Shown piece after piece: positions 33,791 through 41,798 of a stretch of DNA of 64,000 nt. Below the pieces are notes generated by a model that did not search any database, was not told the origin of the DNA, and saw nothing but the letters and a program-made list of their open reading frames with translations. The DNA comes from Ramlibacter sp. WS9. GTDB taxonomy: Bacteria; Pseudomonadota; Gammaproteobacteria; Burkholderiales; Burkholderiaceae_C. Position 1 is the first letter of the stretch. The number at the start of each line of letters is the position of its first letter. The position numbers were made by a program, and so were the translations under genes. The stretch lies in contig NZ_RKMB01000022.1 in NCBI RefSeq assembly GCF_003797765.1, positions 36,901 through 100,900 on the forward strand. The letters are read 5' to 3'.

Positions 33791-35799
33791 TGAACGAGCA
33801 ACGCCGTGAGCGAACTCAGCGTGACCGCCAGCGCGGCGTGGCCTCCATCATCGTGGTGCTGTTGCTGATCGCCGGCGTGGTGTTCATCCTCGGCCAAACC
33901 ATGGGCATAGTCGGCACACGCGGCGGTGATACCACCCGACAGCTGGATAGCACCGCGGCGCTGGAACTGGCTGAAAGCGGGTTGCAGCGGGCGCAGGCCG
34001 TAATTGCTACTGCGTCGAGTTCAGGAATCATGAGCGATGCTGTATGTAGCGGAATCGCTACCGGCGGTCCGTTTGCACTTGGCCGAGGAAGTTTCAGCTA
34101 TGCGGCACCAGTGGCCGACCCAGCAGGATGCAGCTACGCAGGCACAGCGTGTTCCAGCTGTTCGGTTCCGGTCACCGGAACGGTTAATTCGGCTCAGCGT
34201 TCCCTGAGCACGACATTCAACATCAGCCAGTCCTATGGCGTCACTGGCCGGGGAACGGTGGTCACCATGGTATTGAAGAACATTCACACGGTTCCGGCGT
34301 TGGCTTTGTTCCATCTTGCCTGGCAGCGGCAAGGTGCAGGAGGCAACGCCAACGCCTCGATCTGCGGCACTTGCGGCAACAGATGGACCGTCGAGTCCAG
34401 CAGTGGAAATCCCAGCGTCGGTGCCATGGGCGTGACGGTTCCAATCGCCCCTCTCACCTACAGCCAGGTTGTTACGCAGAACCTCAGTCTCAGCCGCGAT
34501 TACGTTGAGGTAGGCGCGCTGTTCCCTGCCACCGTCAGTTATGGCGCTGCGCCAACCTTTGTGGGTTCGTATTGGGATGATCAAAGCGGCGGGGGTACCG
34601 GCAGCAAGACGGTCAACAACTCGGGCTACACCGGCGAAGTCAATAGTGGCGTGGTGGCCGCGACCTCGGGCACCTGCGTTGCAGCGCCCAGCGCCGGCAC
34701 CGAGCAATCCTGCAACAGCTGGTGCCACGGCGGCGACACCCTGATCTATGGCTTGGCTGGGAGGTCGGCCGGCGTGTCGGCCGAGCTCAGCACCGTCACG
34801 TTCAACATCAGCGGAACCCCGGCCCAGAACGTTCAGTTGACACGCTTCGTCCATTTTCCGGACACCGGCGGGGGCACGGCGAACGCCTCCGGGACGATCT
34901 ATTCGGAAATCTGGGTGGCGACCAACGCCGACTATCTTTCGTCCACGAGCGCTCCCGCGACCTCCTATCCAGCGGCCGTGTTGGGGACCGTTGGTGCGCA
35001 CATCAATTTGAGTTCAAGCATGTCAGGCGGTACAACCACCATGGAAGTGTCATCGGTCGTCGGTGCGGGAAGCAAAATTTGCGTCGACGACTTACTGTCC
35101 ACATATTCGGGCAACAATCGGTTTGTAAGTGGCACGAAAATCACGGCGACTCCGGGCGGCGCAACGTGCAACAGCGCAGCCGGGACATACACTTTCGATA
35201 CACCGACCACCAGCAACATGAATGCCGGGACGGTGCCCCTTGCATCGTCAAAGAACCTGATCGTTCAGGGCCAGGCCGGGATCGCATTCACTGCTGGCGC
35301 GACCAACAACGGGGCGGTCACTATCGCGTCAGGGCCGGTGGCCTCGATCTACACGTTGTCGACAGAAACCTCAGTTCCCATCTCAGTCCCGATCACCCAA
35401 GGCTCCGCTGGCTCTGGAGACACGATCCGCGTCTCGACATCCAGTTCCTTGCCTTCGGTTGGTACTCGAGTTGCGCTGTTCACCAACAACGGAGGAGCCG
35501 GCGCGTTTGCGGCCAACACGACGGTGCAGTCCGTCGGGGCCAATTCCTTCGTGGTTTCGCCGGCGCCCACTGCGGCCATCGAAGGCGGCGTCGCCTGCGG
35601 TGGCACATGCGCATTCTTCAACGGGCCGTCAAGTACCAGTTCCGTCACTGAATTCAGGATCGAACGCAGCACTGTGGGAGCTGACACAAGCCAATGGAGC
35701 AGCGGCTTCGCGTGCCTGAAGGGCGTGGATGCCAGTCTCATCGCGCCGGTCACGAGCTCCACCGTCAAGCCCGGCAGGTGGCAGGAACAGGTGCAGTGA
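33787..35799 (+). CDS. mshP: Giant MshP/PilX-like minor pilin, putative tip adhesin
   Basis: 670 residues, several times the usual ~150 for MshP. The N-terminus RQRGVASIIVVLLLIAGVVFILGQ is PilX/MshP-like (Gly-Val start of the helix, no FTLIE), followed by ALELAESGLQRAQAVI, typical of this class. The remaining ~550 residues are Ser/Thr/Gly-rich and beta-like, with many cysteines in pairs (SSCSV, ICGTCGNRW, SCNSWCHGG). Two later modules (about 415-495 and 535-610) share a V-S-S...G..V...G..F...T.I/V pattern like phage-tail or adhesin repeats. It likely sits at the pilus tip and binds a surface. MshQ is missing, and this protein may take its role. Start could also be the second ATG at 33790. Confidence 0.72.
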   Translation: MMNEQRRERTQRDRQRGVASIIVVLLLIAGVVFILGQTMGIVGTRGGDTTRQLDSTAALELAESGLQRAQAVIATASSSGIMSDAVCSGIATGGPFALGRGSFSYAAPVADPAGCSYAGTACSSCSVPVTGTVNSAQRSLSTTFNISQSYGVTGRGTVVTMVLKNIHTVPALALFHLAWQRQGAGGNANASICGTCGNRWTVESSSGNPSVGAMGVTVPIAPLTYSQVVTQNLSLSRDYVEVGALFPATVSYGAAPTFVGSYWDDQSGGGTGSKTVNNSGYTGEVNSGVVAATSGTCVAAPSAGTEQSCNSWCHGGDTLIYGLAGRSAGVSAELSTVTFNISGTPAQNVQLTRFVHFPDTGGGTANASGTIYSEIWVATNADYLSSTSAPATSYPAAVLGTVGAHINLSSSMSGGTTTMEVSSVVGAGSKICVDDLLSTYSGNNRFVSGTKITATPGGATCNSAAGTYTFDTPTTSNMNAGTVPLASSKNLIVQGQAGIAFTAGATNNGAVTIASGPVASIYTLSTETSVPISVPITQGSAGSGDTIRVSTSSSLPSVGTRVALFTNNGGAGAFAANTTVQSVGANSFVVSPAPTAAIEGGVACGGTCAFFNGPSSTSSVTEFRIERSTVGADTSQWSSGFACLKGVDASLIAPVTSSTVKPGRWQEQVQ

Positions 35800-35833
35800 A
35801 ACGCATTCAACCGACAGCAACATCGGAGCAGTC

Positions 35834-37489
35834 ATGATGCCGCAAGATTTCGAGATGACCCGGTCGTTCATGGTGGAGCACATCCCGCAGTTGGAAGTGA
35901 GGCCGCCAGACGTGGACCCGACTGAAGATGAAGCGGCCAAGGCGCACGCCAAGAGACTCGGCGTGCCGTTCGTCAACCTGCGCGAGCACGACTTTCATCC
36001 GCAAACCGTCAAGCTGCTCAACGAAGCGCAAGCCCGCCGCTTCAAGGCGCTGGTCCTGGAAGACCGCGGCGAAACCTACCTGATCGGGTTCGTCGACCCC
36101 TGGGACCTGCGCGCGCAGGACGAGGTCGCGGGTGCGCTGAAACGGCCGCTGGACGTAGCCGTCATTACGGCAGAACAGCTGAACGACACGATCGAACGGG
36201 TCTATCGCAAGACCGAACAGATCGGCCAGTTCGCTAGGGCTGTAGGGCAAGAGGTCCAGGCGCATGACAACGTGTTCGACCTGAAGAATCTGAGTCACGC
36301 GATCGAGGACGCCGAGGTGCCGGTTGTCAAGCTCCTGCAAACGATCTTTGACGACGCGGCCCGCATCAACGCGTCCGACATCCACTTCGAACCGCAGGAA
36401 ACGAGCCTGGTGGTCCGTTTCCGGATCGACGGCCTCCTTCACGTCCAGGTGGAAACCGACCCTCGAATCGCGTCCACCCTCATTGTCCGGCTGAAGCTGA
36501 TGGCTGGACTGGACATCGCGGAAAGAAGGCTGCCGCAGGACGGCCGGTTGAACATCAAGGTGGGCGAGTCCCGCTTCGACGTCCGGATGTCGACGATGCC
36601 CACGCAGTTCGGCGAATCGGTAGTGCTGCGCCTCCTGCGCCAGGATTCGAAGCGGTTGCAGCTGGCGCAGATCATGACCCGGCGCGCACGCAAGACGTTT
36701 GAGAAGGCTTTGCAGTCGCCACACGGCATCGTCCTGGTCACCGGCCCGACCGGCAGCGGCAAGACGACCACTCTGTATGCGGCTCTCGAGATGCTCAACA
36801 AGCCGGACGTCAAGATCCTCACCTGCGAGGATCCCGTGGAGTATCGCCTGCCCGGCATCAACCAAGTCCAGATCAACGAAAAGATCGAGCTCACTTTCGC
36901 GCGCGTTTTGCGCTCCTTCCTGCGTCAGGACCCGGACATTCTGCTGGTCGGCGAAATTCGGGACAACGAAACAGCGGACATCGCCGCGCGCGCGGCGATG
37001 ACCGGACATCTCGTCTTGTCGACGCTGCACACCAATGACGCCGCCACGACACCGCTGCGCCTGTTGGACATGCATGTCCCTGGCTACCTGATCGCGTCCA
37101 GCCTGCTGGCCGTCGTGTCGCAGCGCCTCGTCCGGCTGATCTGCGGCAATTGCGCCGCGCCCTACACCCCTTCACCGGAACACCTTGCATGGTTCAAGAG
37201 CCGCGTGAGCGAAGAAGAACTATCGCTGGCCAAGTTCCGGCACGGCAAGGGCTGTGTGCGCTGCAATGGCGTGGGCTACTTCGGCCGTAGGGGCGTGTTC
37301 GAGGTCGTCGAGATGACCCCACCGCTCGCGCTGGCGATCCAGCAGCCGGACCCCAGCACGTTCGAGCCGCTGGCGCGCGATCAAATCGGTATCTACACCA
37401 TCGAGCGCAACGCGCACGAACTGGTGCTTGCAGGCGAGACCACCATCTCGGAAGCCATGACGGTGACGATGGGTGGCGATCTGGGTTAA
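35834..37489 (+). CDS. mshE: MSHA pilus extension ATPase MshE (GspE/PilB family)
   Basis: 551 residues from the ATG at 35834, which has GGAG 5 bases upstream; the frame is open to 35729 within mshP but unsupported. N-terminal T2SSE_N-like segment (KRLGVPFVNLREHDFHPQTVKLLNEAQARRF), middle N2 domain, and RecA domain: Walker A GPTGSGKT (about 304-311), LTCEDPVEYRLPGI, Walker B ILLVGEIRDNETADIA, His box HLVLSTLHTNDA, and a zinc tetracysteine (ICGNC, CVRCNG). It drives pilus polymerisation. The first MshEN half, with the RLGxxLV..G c-di-GMP motif, is absent. In this locus mshE follows mshP rather than mshN. Confidence 0.92.
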   Translation: MMPQDFEMTRSFMVEHIPQLEVRPPDVDPTEDEAAKAHAKRLGVPFVNLREHDFHPQTVKLLNEAQARRFKALVLEDRGETYLIGFVDPWDLRAQDEVAGALKRPLDVAVITAEQLNDTIERVYRKTEQIGQFARAVGQEVQAHDNVFDLKNLSHAIEDAEVPVVKLLQTIFDDAARINASDIHFEPQETSLVVRFRIDGLLHVQVETDPRIASTLIVRLKLMAGLDIAERRLPQDGRLNIKVGESRFDVRMSTMPTQFGESVVLRLLRQDSKRLQLAQIMTRRARKTFEKALQSPHGIVLVTGPTGSGKTTTLYAALEMLNKPDVKILTCEDPVEYRLPGINQVQINEKIELTFARVLRSFLRQDPDILLVGEIRDNETADIAARAAMTGHLVLSTLHTNDAATTPLRLLDMHVPGYLIASSLLAVVSQRLVRLICGNCAAPYTPSPEHLAWFKSRVSEEELSLAKFRHGKGCVRCNGVGYFGRRGVFEVVEMTPPLALAIQQPDPSTFEPLARDQIGIYTIERNAHELVLAGETTISEAMTVTMGGDLG

Positions 37490-37502
37490 CGGAGGACGTG
37501 CC

Positions 37503-38729
37503 ATGGAAATATTTGAATACTCGGGGCGCAATCGTCGCGGAGAAAGCATGCGCGGCACGGTTGAATCTGCAAGCGCGCAGGCCGTGGCCACGTGGTTGAT
37601 GGACACGGACATCTTTCCTGTCTCTATCAAGGCCCAGGCCCCGGCGTTCAAGCAGCCCGCCTGGTTCACGCGGATTTCAGGCCAGGAAAAAGTGGCGCCA
37701 ATCGACCTGCTGTTGTTCACCCGGCAGATGGCCAACATGGTGCGGGCTGGCTTGCAGATGATGGATGCCATCGACGGCATCCAAAGAACGACAGCAAGCA
37801 AACCTCTCGCCAAGGTTCTACGCAGCGTGCGAGATGACCTGGACCGCGGCATTGTTCTTAGCGGCGCATTTGCGCGGCAACCGGAGGTGTTCGATGACTA
37901 CTACGTGAGCATGGTCCGCGTGGGCGAGGGTACAGGCAGGCTCGAAGAATCGTTCCAAAGCCTGTACAAGCAGGTGGAATTCGATCGGCAGATGCGCCAA
38001 AAGATCAAGGCTGCGCTGCGCTATCCGACTTTCATCCTCATTGCGCTCGCCATCGCTATGACGATCATGACGGTTTTCGTCATACCTTCGTTCGCCAAGA
38101 CCTATGCCGGTCTCAAAGTCGAGCTCCCGCTGATCACGCGCTTCCTGCTGGGCATTTCGACCTTCACGGTGAACTATTGGTGGGCAATGCTGATCGGTGT
38201 AGGAACGCTGTATTTCATCATTCATCTCGTCCTGAAATCGCCGGACGGCCGCTATGCCTGGGACAGGTTCAAGTTGGGGCTTCCTATCATCGGGCAGATC
38301 CTGACGAAGGGTACCGTGGCACGGTTCAGCCGCAGCTTTGCCACCGCCATGAAGAGCAATGTGCCCATCGTCACCGCCTTCCAGTTGGTGTCGCGGGTAG
38401 TTGACAACGCCTTCTTTGAAGCGCGGATCTTGCTGATGCGCACGGGCGTCGAGCGCGGCGAGATCTTGAGCCGCGTGATGCGAACTTCGGGAATCTTTTC
38501 GCCGCTCGAACTGCAGCTGATCACGGTGGCGGAGCGCACCGGCGAGGTCGACCAGGCGGTAGAGCAGATCGCGCTGATGTACTCCGAAGAAGTGGAGTAC
38601 GAGGTTGCCAGGCTGAGCCAGACGATCGAGCCGCTGTTGCTGGCCTTGATGGGCATCCTGGTGGGCACCCTGGTGCTGGGCATCTTCCTGCCCATGTGGG
38701 ACCTGGGGCAGGCCAATTTCAAGCGCTGA
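37503..38729 (+). CDS. mshG: MSHA platform protein MshG (GspF/PilC family)
   Basis: 408 residues from the ATG at 37503, with a strong GGAGG at 37491-37495. Two GspF-type repeats (about 65-190 and 270-395): LLFTRQMANMVRAGLQMMDAIDGI and VARFSRSFATAMKSNVPIVTAFQLVSRV, each with the G.E.G/GE.TG loop, and three membrane segments ending in LLALMGILVGTLVLGIFLPMW. It is the inner-membrane platform turned by MshE. Last gene of the plus arm. Confidence 0.94.
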   Translation: MEIFEYSGRNRRGESMRGTVESASAQAVATWLMDTDIFPVSIKAQAPAFKQPAWFTRISGQEKVAPIDLLLFTRQMANMVRAGLQMMDAIDGIQRTTASKPLAKVLRSVRDDLDRGIVLSGAFARQPEVFDDYYVSMVRVGEGTGRLEESFQSLYKQVEFDRQMRQKIKAALRYPTFILIALAIAMTIMTVFVIPSFAKTYAGLKVELPLITRFLLGISTFTVNYWWAMLIGVGTLYFIIHLVLKSPDGRYAWDRFKLGLPIIGQILTKGTVARFSRSFATAMKSNVPIVTAFQLVSRVVDNAFFEARILLMRTGVERGEILSRVMRTSGIFSPLELQLITVAERTGEVDQAVEQIALMYSEEVEYEVARLSQTIEPLLLALMGILVGTLVLGIFLPMWDLGQANFKR

Positions 38730-38745
38730 ACCGGAATCGGTTGGG

Positions 38746-38964
38746 TCAGTGGCGGACGGATTCGGGGGCGCAGCCCATAGCGGCGCGGACCGCGTTGCGG
38801 GTGGCGTGGTCGCCCTGGAAGCTCGCCGCAATGGCACACACGTCGGCGGTATCGTGGACCGCCACAGTCGCACCACCGCTGTGCGGCCGGACCGCCGAAG
38901 CAACACCGCCCACCAGTCCGAGCAGAATGGCCACGGCTGCGACCTTGGTTGTGATGGTTTGCAT
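38746..38964 (-). CDS. Small secreted protein, unknown
   Basis: 72 residues. A signal peptide (MQTITTKVAAVAILLGLVGGVASA, cleavage about residue 24) followed by ~48 residues with one cysteine pair candidate (DVCAIAASF, MGCAPES). AAAGGA-type ribosome site (AAAGGACC) about 7 bases before the ATG supports translation. Convergent with mshG, whose stop is 16 bases away. No family recognised. Confidence 0.55.
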   Translation of the reverse strand: MQTITTKVAAVAILLGLVGGVASAVRPHSGGATVAVHDTADVCAIAASFQGDHATRNAVRAAMGCAPESVRH

Positions 38965-39108
38965 AGCGGGTCCTTTCTTGGCAGAGCTGGAATGACTTCA
39001 ACCCTTGAATGCATTGGGCCACCGCCTCACGCCAGCCAGTTAAGGATGTGGACTAGCCAGCCTTAGGTGATTTGCCCATCCCCGCCCAGGGATTGTTAAC
39101 ATGCTGCG

Positions 39109-39624
39109 ATGCCCACCGCCCTGCAGCTCGCCGAAGGCAACCCCATCCTCATGGACGCCGTGCGCCGCAGCCGAAAGCTGCTGAACCGGCGGGCCCTGGT
39201 GGGCGCGGCTGCCAGCGCCGTGCCCGTGCCGGGCCTGGACTGGGCCGTGGACGCCGCGCTGCTGTCCCGCCTTGTCCCCGCCATCAATTCCGAATTCGGT
39301 CTGACGCCCCAGCAGCTCGCTGAACTGCCCGCGCACCAGCGCGACAATGTGCAGAAGGCGTTGGCCACGGTCGGCTCGGTGCTGGTGGGCAAGCTCATCA
39401 CGCGCGACATGGTGCTGCGCATGGCAAAGACTGTCGGCATGCGCATGACCACCAAGCAGGCCGCCAAGTACGTGCCCCTGGCCGGGCAGGCGATAGCCGC
39501 TGTGATGGGTTACACGGCCCTGCGCTACCTGGGTGAAGAGCACATCAAGGATTGCGTGCGGGTGGCACAGGCCGCGCAATTGGCGCTTCCGGCGCCGACG
39601 GCCCACCGGCGGCTGGGCGCCTAG
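39109..39624 (+). CDS. Membrane-associated helical protein, EcsC/DUF697-like (tentative)
   Basis: 171 residues, nearly all helix-forming, with Gly/Ala-rich amphipathic stretches: ALVGAAASAVPVPGLDWAVD (about 29-48) and the YVPLAGQAIAAVMGYTALRYLG segment (about 122-143). The 'PVPGLDxxVDxALL' pattern and the PLAGQAIAAVMGY helix recall EcsC- and DUF697-type membrane-associated domains, but I cannot confirm the family. No Shine-Dalgarno site precedes the ATG, so the start is uncertain. Convergent with the next small gene. Confidence 0.65.
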   Translation: MPTALQLAEGNPILMDAVRRSRKLLNRRALVGAAASAVPVPGLDWAVDAALLSRLVPAINSEFGLTPQQLAELPAHQRDNVQKALATVGSVLVGKLITRDMVLRMAKTVGMRMTTKQAAKYVPLAGQAIAAVMGYTALRYLGEEHIKDCVRVAQAAQLALPAPTAHRRLGA

Positions 39625-39658
39625 ACGGCGAGGCCTTTTGGGCCCTCTTGCTGGCGCG

Positions 39659-39934
39659 CTACGAGGCGATTTTTTCCGCGCCGTGCCCCATCAGAAGTCC
39701 CATATGGGCAGCACGCGCAGCCAGCCGCCTGCGTGATTCAGCCTGTACGGCATCTAGCGCCCGCTGTTCCGTCGCAAACGGTCCCGCGCCGATCTTGCGG
39801 GTAGCGATTCCTTCTTCCCAGACCGATTCCGGACAGTTGACGCAGACCTTCGCATAGGCGTAGTGGCCATCGGGGGAAGGGACGGTGTAGCAGGCCAGAT
39901 AGAAGCCATGGATCGGGCCAGCGATGTACTCCAT
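39659..39934 (-). CDS. Small conserved-looking protein of unknown function
   Basis: 91 residues, soluble. Aromatic-rich N-terminal half (MEYIAGPIHGFYLACYTVP, AYAKVCVNCPESVW) and a helical C-terminal half with QRALDAVQAESRRRLAARAAH. The KVCVNCP segment gives closely spaced cysteines. The ribosome site is weak. I recognise no family; codon bias (GC-rich third positions) matches real genes around it. Confidence 0.6.
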   Translation of the reverse strand: MEYIAGPIHGFYLACYTVPSPDGHYAYAKVCVNCPESVWEEGIATRKIGAGPFATEQRALDAVQAESRRRLAARAAHMGLLMGHGAEKIAS

Positions 39935-40134
39935 AGGGCGCGTGTGCTCTCGTCAGCGTAGGCGATGGATGGGGGTGCGCCGGACCTTAACGCAAACGGA
40001 AGGATCACGCGATCATCAATATTGATGCTAACTAAAGGGCTCATACCCGGCGCTTCAGCGCCCTGGCAAGCGACGAAAAAAAGGGACAGGCCATGGCAGC
40101 CGCCTCTTCCGTCAATGATCTGGTCAGACGCGCC
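39935..40134. other. 200-base intergenic stretch with a 14-bp perfect palindrome
   Basis: No gene is visible. CATCAATATTGATG at 40014-40027 is a perfect palindrome in locally AT-rich DNA and looks like a dimeric regulator's site. GGCGC-TTCA-GCGCC (40049-40062) can form a small hairpin followed by a run of As (40076-40082) on the plus strand. Confidence 0.45.
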
Positions 40135-41280
40135 TCATCGGCATAGCCCGGCGAAACGGTCTTGTGGCTTGCAAGTCGCACCGGGAATGGCGGCCGGGCT
40201 TTCATCAACAGATCCTTGCACGTGGCATCGGCTGAGCCGATCCTTCACCCTTGCGGAGTATTGCCACCCCACGGCCAGGGGAGGCAAAGGCGCACCTGGT
40301 TTCCAACTGAGCGTCTTCCACTTCGGATGGCCCTTGCTCTGGAGGGCTTCAAACTTTTCGCAGAACTGGCCGGCCAGACTGGTGATGAATTGATTGCGTT
40401 CTTCGCTTATGAAGTTGGCGGTGATCAGATACGAATCGACGCCGAGCGAGGGCAGGCCCGCACCAGTGATATTCAATGCGGGGTAGCTGGACTTCTGAAT
40501 CTCCGCCCTTTTGTAGTCCTGCAGAACTTTTGCCGAGGTGCCATGCGCCGGATCGAACTTCAGCAGCCTTAAGTTTGGAGGCACGTTCGCCTCGAGCAAC
40601 TTGAGAGGCTGGCCGCCGACAAGCACAAGTACATCGATTTTGGGGAAGGCCGAGTAGAAGTCCGGGTCGCTCAGGACCATCAATGCCGATCTCCGCGTCC
40701 GGGTGCCTTCATCGTCGCCCGTCACAGCGGGATTGATGAAAGGCGCCACGGCGGTTGGTCGTTCGTTGAACATCTTGCTGTAGATGTTCAGTGCAGTCAG
40801 ATATGTCCCGCTCTTCTCGGCATCCATCCAGATCCGCCTGCCCCGGACCTGGTAAATGAACTCAAGCGGGCTGTCTTTGTGTACCAGGAAATGGATCTCC
40901 TCTCTGTACAGCGGCATGAAGACTCTGAGATTCTTGAGGAGTTTGCCGTATTGCCGTCTTGTTTCCGCAGGCACGTCACGGCTGTCGCGCAAGTACACAA
41001 AAGCGGCATAAACATCCGACTGCACAATCCCCAAGGTAACGCCTTCCGTCTGGCTCATGTCCTCCACGTTCGCCCAGGAGCCCTTTGAATCGCGCACTTC
41101 CAGCGCCGGGGAAACGAATTCCTTGAGGTTGTTGCCTATCTGGTAGTAAGTGCCGGTCTTCCCACCCGTCACGATGACTTCTGCATGTGCACTAGCCACC
41201 GCGACAGCCACGAGCACAAGCACAAGCACACCTTTCATCAAGTCAAGCCACAAGTGGGCCGTTGGTGTCATTCGTTGCAT
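40135..41280 (-). CDS. TAXI-family (TRAP-type) periplasmic solute-binding protein
   Basis: 381 residues from the ATG at 41280, with AAAGGAT before it; the frame runs on to 41739 but the extra part overlaps the zinc-ribbon gene. Signal peptide with cleavage after AHA (residue 33). The mature start VIVTGGKTGTYYQIGNNL is the TAXI hallmark, followed by EGVTLGIVQSDV, RRIWMDAEKSGT and a late LPSLGVDSYLITANFI. TAXI proteins deliver substrates to TRAP permeases, but no permease is nearby. Third gene of an operon with two unknown proteins, 23 bases behind the second. The C-terminus is unusually long and Cys/Pro-rich. Confidence 0.82.
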   Translation of the reverse strand: MQRMTPTAHLWLDLMKGVLVLVLVAVAVASAHAEVIVTGGKTGTYYQIGNNLKEFVSPALEVRDSKGSWANVEDMSQTEGVTLGIVQSDVYAAFVYLRDSRDVPAETRRQYGKLLKNLRVFMPLYREEIHFLVHKDSPLEFIYQVRGRRIWMDAEKSGTYLTALNIYSKMFNERPTAVAPFINPAVTGDDEGTRTRRSALMVLSDPDFYSAFPKIDVLVLVGGQPLKLLEANVPPNLRLLKFDPAHGTSAKVLQDYKRAEIQKSSYPALNITGAGLPSLGVDSYLITANFISEERNQFITSLAGQFCEKFEALQSKGHPKWKTLSWKPGAPLPPLAVGWQYSARVKDRLSRCHVQGSVDESPAAIPGATCKPQDRFAGLCR

Positions 41281-41303
41281 GGCGTATCCTTTCCTTGAAA
41301 ACA

Positions 41304-41786
41304 TCACTCTTGCGATGTGCACAACCCTGCGGTCTGGTGCGCCGCGGAGCACGGCGACCTGCTTGATCGCGGCGCAACCGGACTCTCGGTGAGCAGCACC
41401 GATGACGCTTCTGCCCCGCTCGTCAACGGGATGTGAGCTGGGGAGGCGATAGCTGTGGCGTGCGCCGGTGGCTGCGGCGATGCGTCTTCGCTGGTCCGGG
41501 ATGCGAGAATCTTCGCCACCATCCATAACAGCACCAAGGCGATGACGCCCGCGATGACGGTCGTGAACAGAAGCGGAGATGCCGTCCGGCCCGTCGGCCG
41601 CCCCGAGCTTTCTTGTCGAAGTGCGATCGCTACGCCACCTCCAGGAGCGCCCTCGGGCTGCCGGTCGGCCGCCCCGAAGCGGGGCTTGCGTCCGCAGTAT
41701 GGACAAAAGGCCACTACCCCGAACCACGGCCGCCGGCAATACTCACACAGGTTGTCAGCTTGCGGCGATTGAGTCGGGTTGTTCAT
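41304..41786 (-). CDS. Zinc-ribbon single-pass membrane protein
   Basis: 160 residues. An N-terminal rubredoxin-like zinc ribbon, CEYC...CPYCGRKP with Cys14, Cys17, Cys28, Cys31; a basic linker; one membrane segment (about 71-93); and a Pro/Ala/Ser-rich tail predicted periplasmic. Such proteins often belong to regulatory or envelope-stress modules, but no specific family is evident. It is 12 bases after the 500-aa gene and 23 before the TAXI gene, so the three are one operon. Confidence 0.72.
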   Translation of the reverse strand: MNNPTQSPQADNLCEYCRRPWFGVVAFCPYCGRKPRFGAADRQPEGAPGGGVAIALRQESSGRPTGRTASPLLFTTVIAGVIALVLLWMVAKILASRTSEDASPQPPAHATAIASPAHIPLTSGAEASSVLLTESPVAPRSSRSPCSAAHQTAGLCTSQE

Positions 41787-41798
41787 CTGGACGTTCGC

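Noticed and set aside
34021..35001. 326-codon minus-strand frame opposite the giant MshP gene
   Set aside because: No start context or domain; the plus-strand frame continues the mshO-overlapping gene and has a prepilin-like N-terminus.
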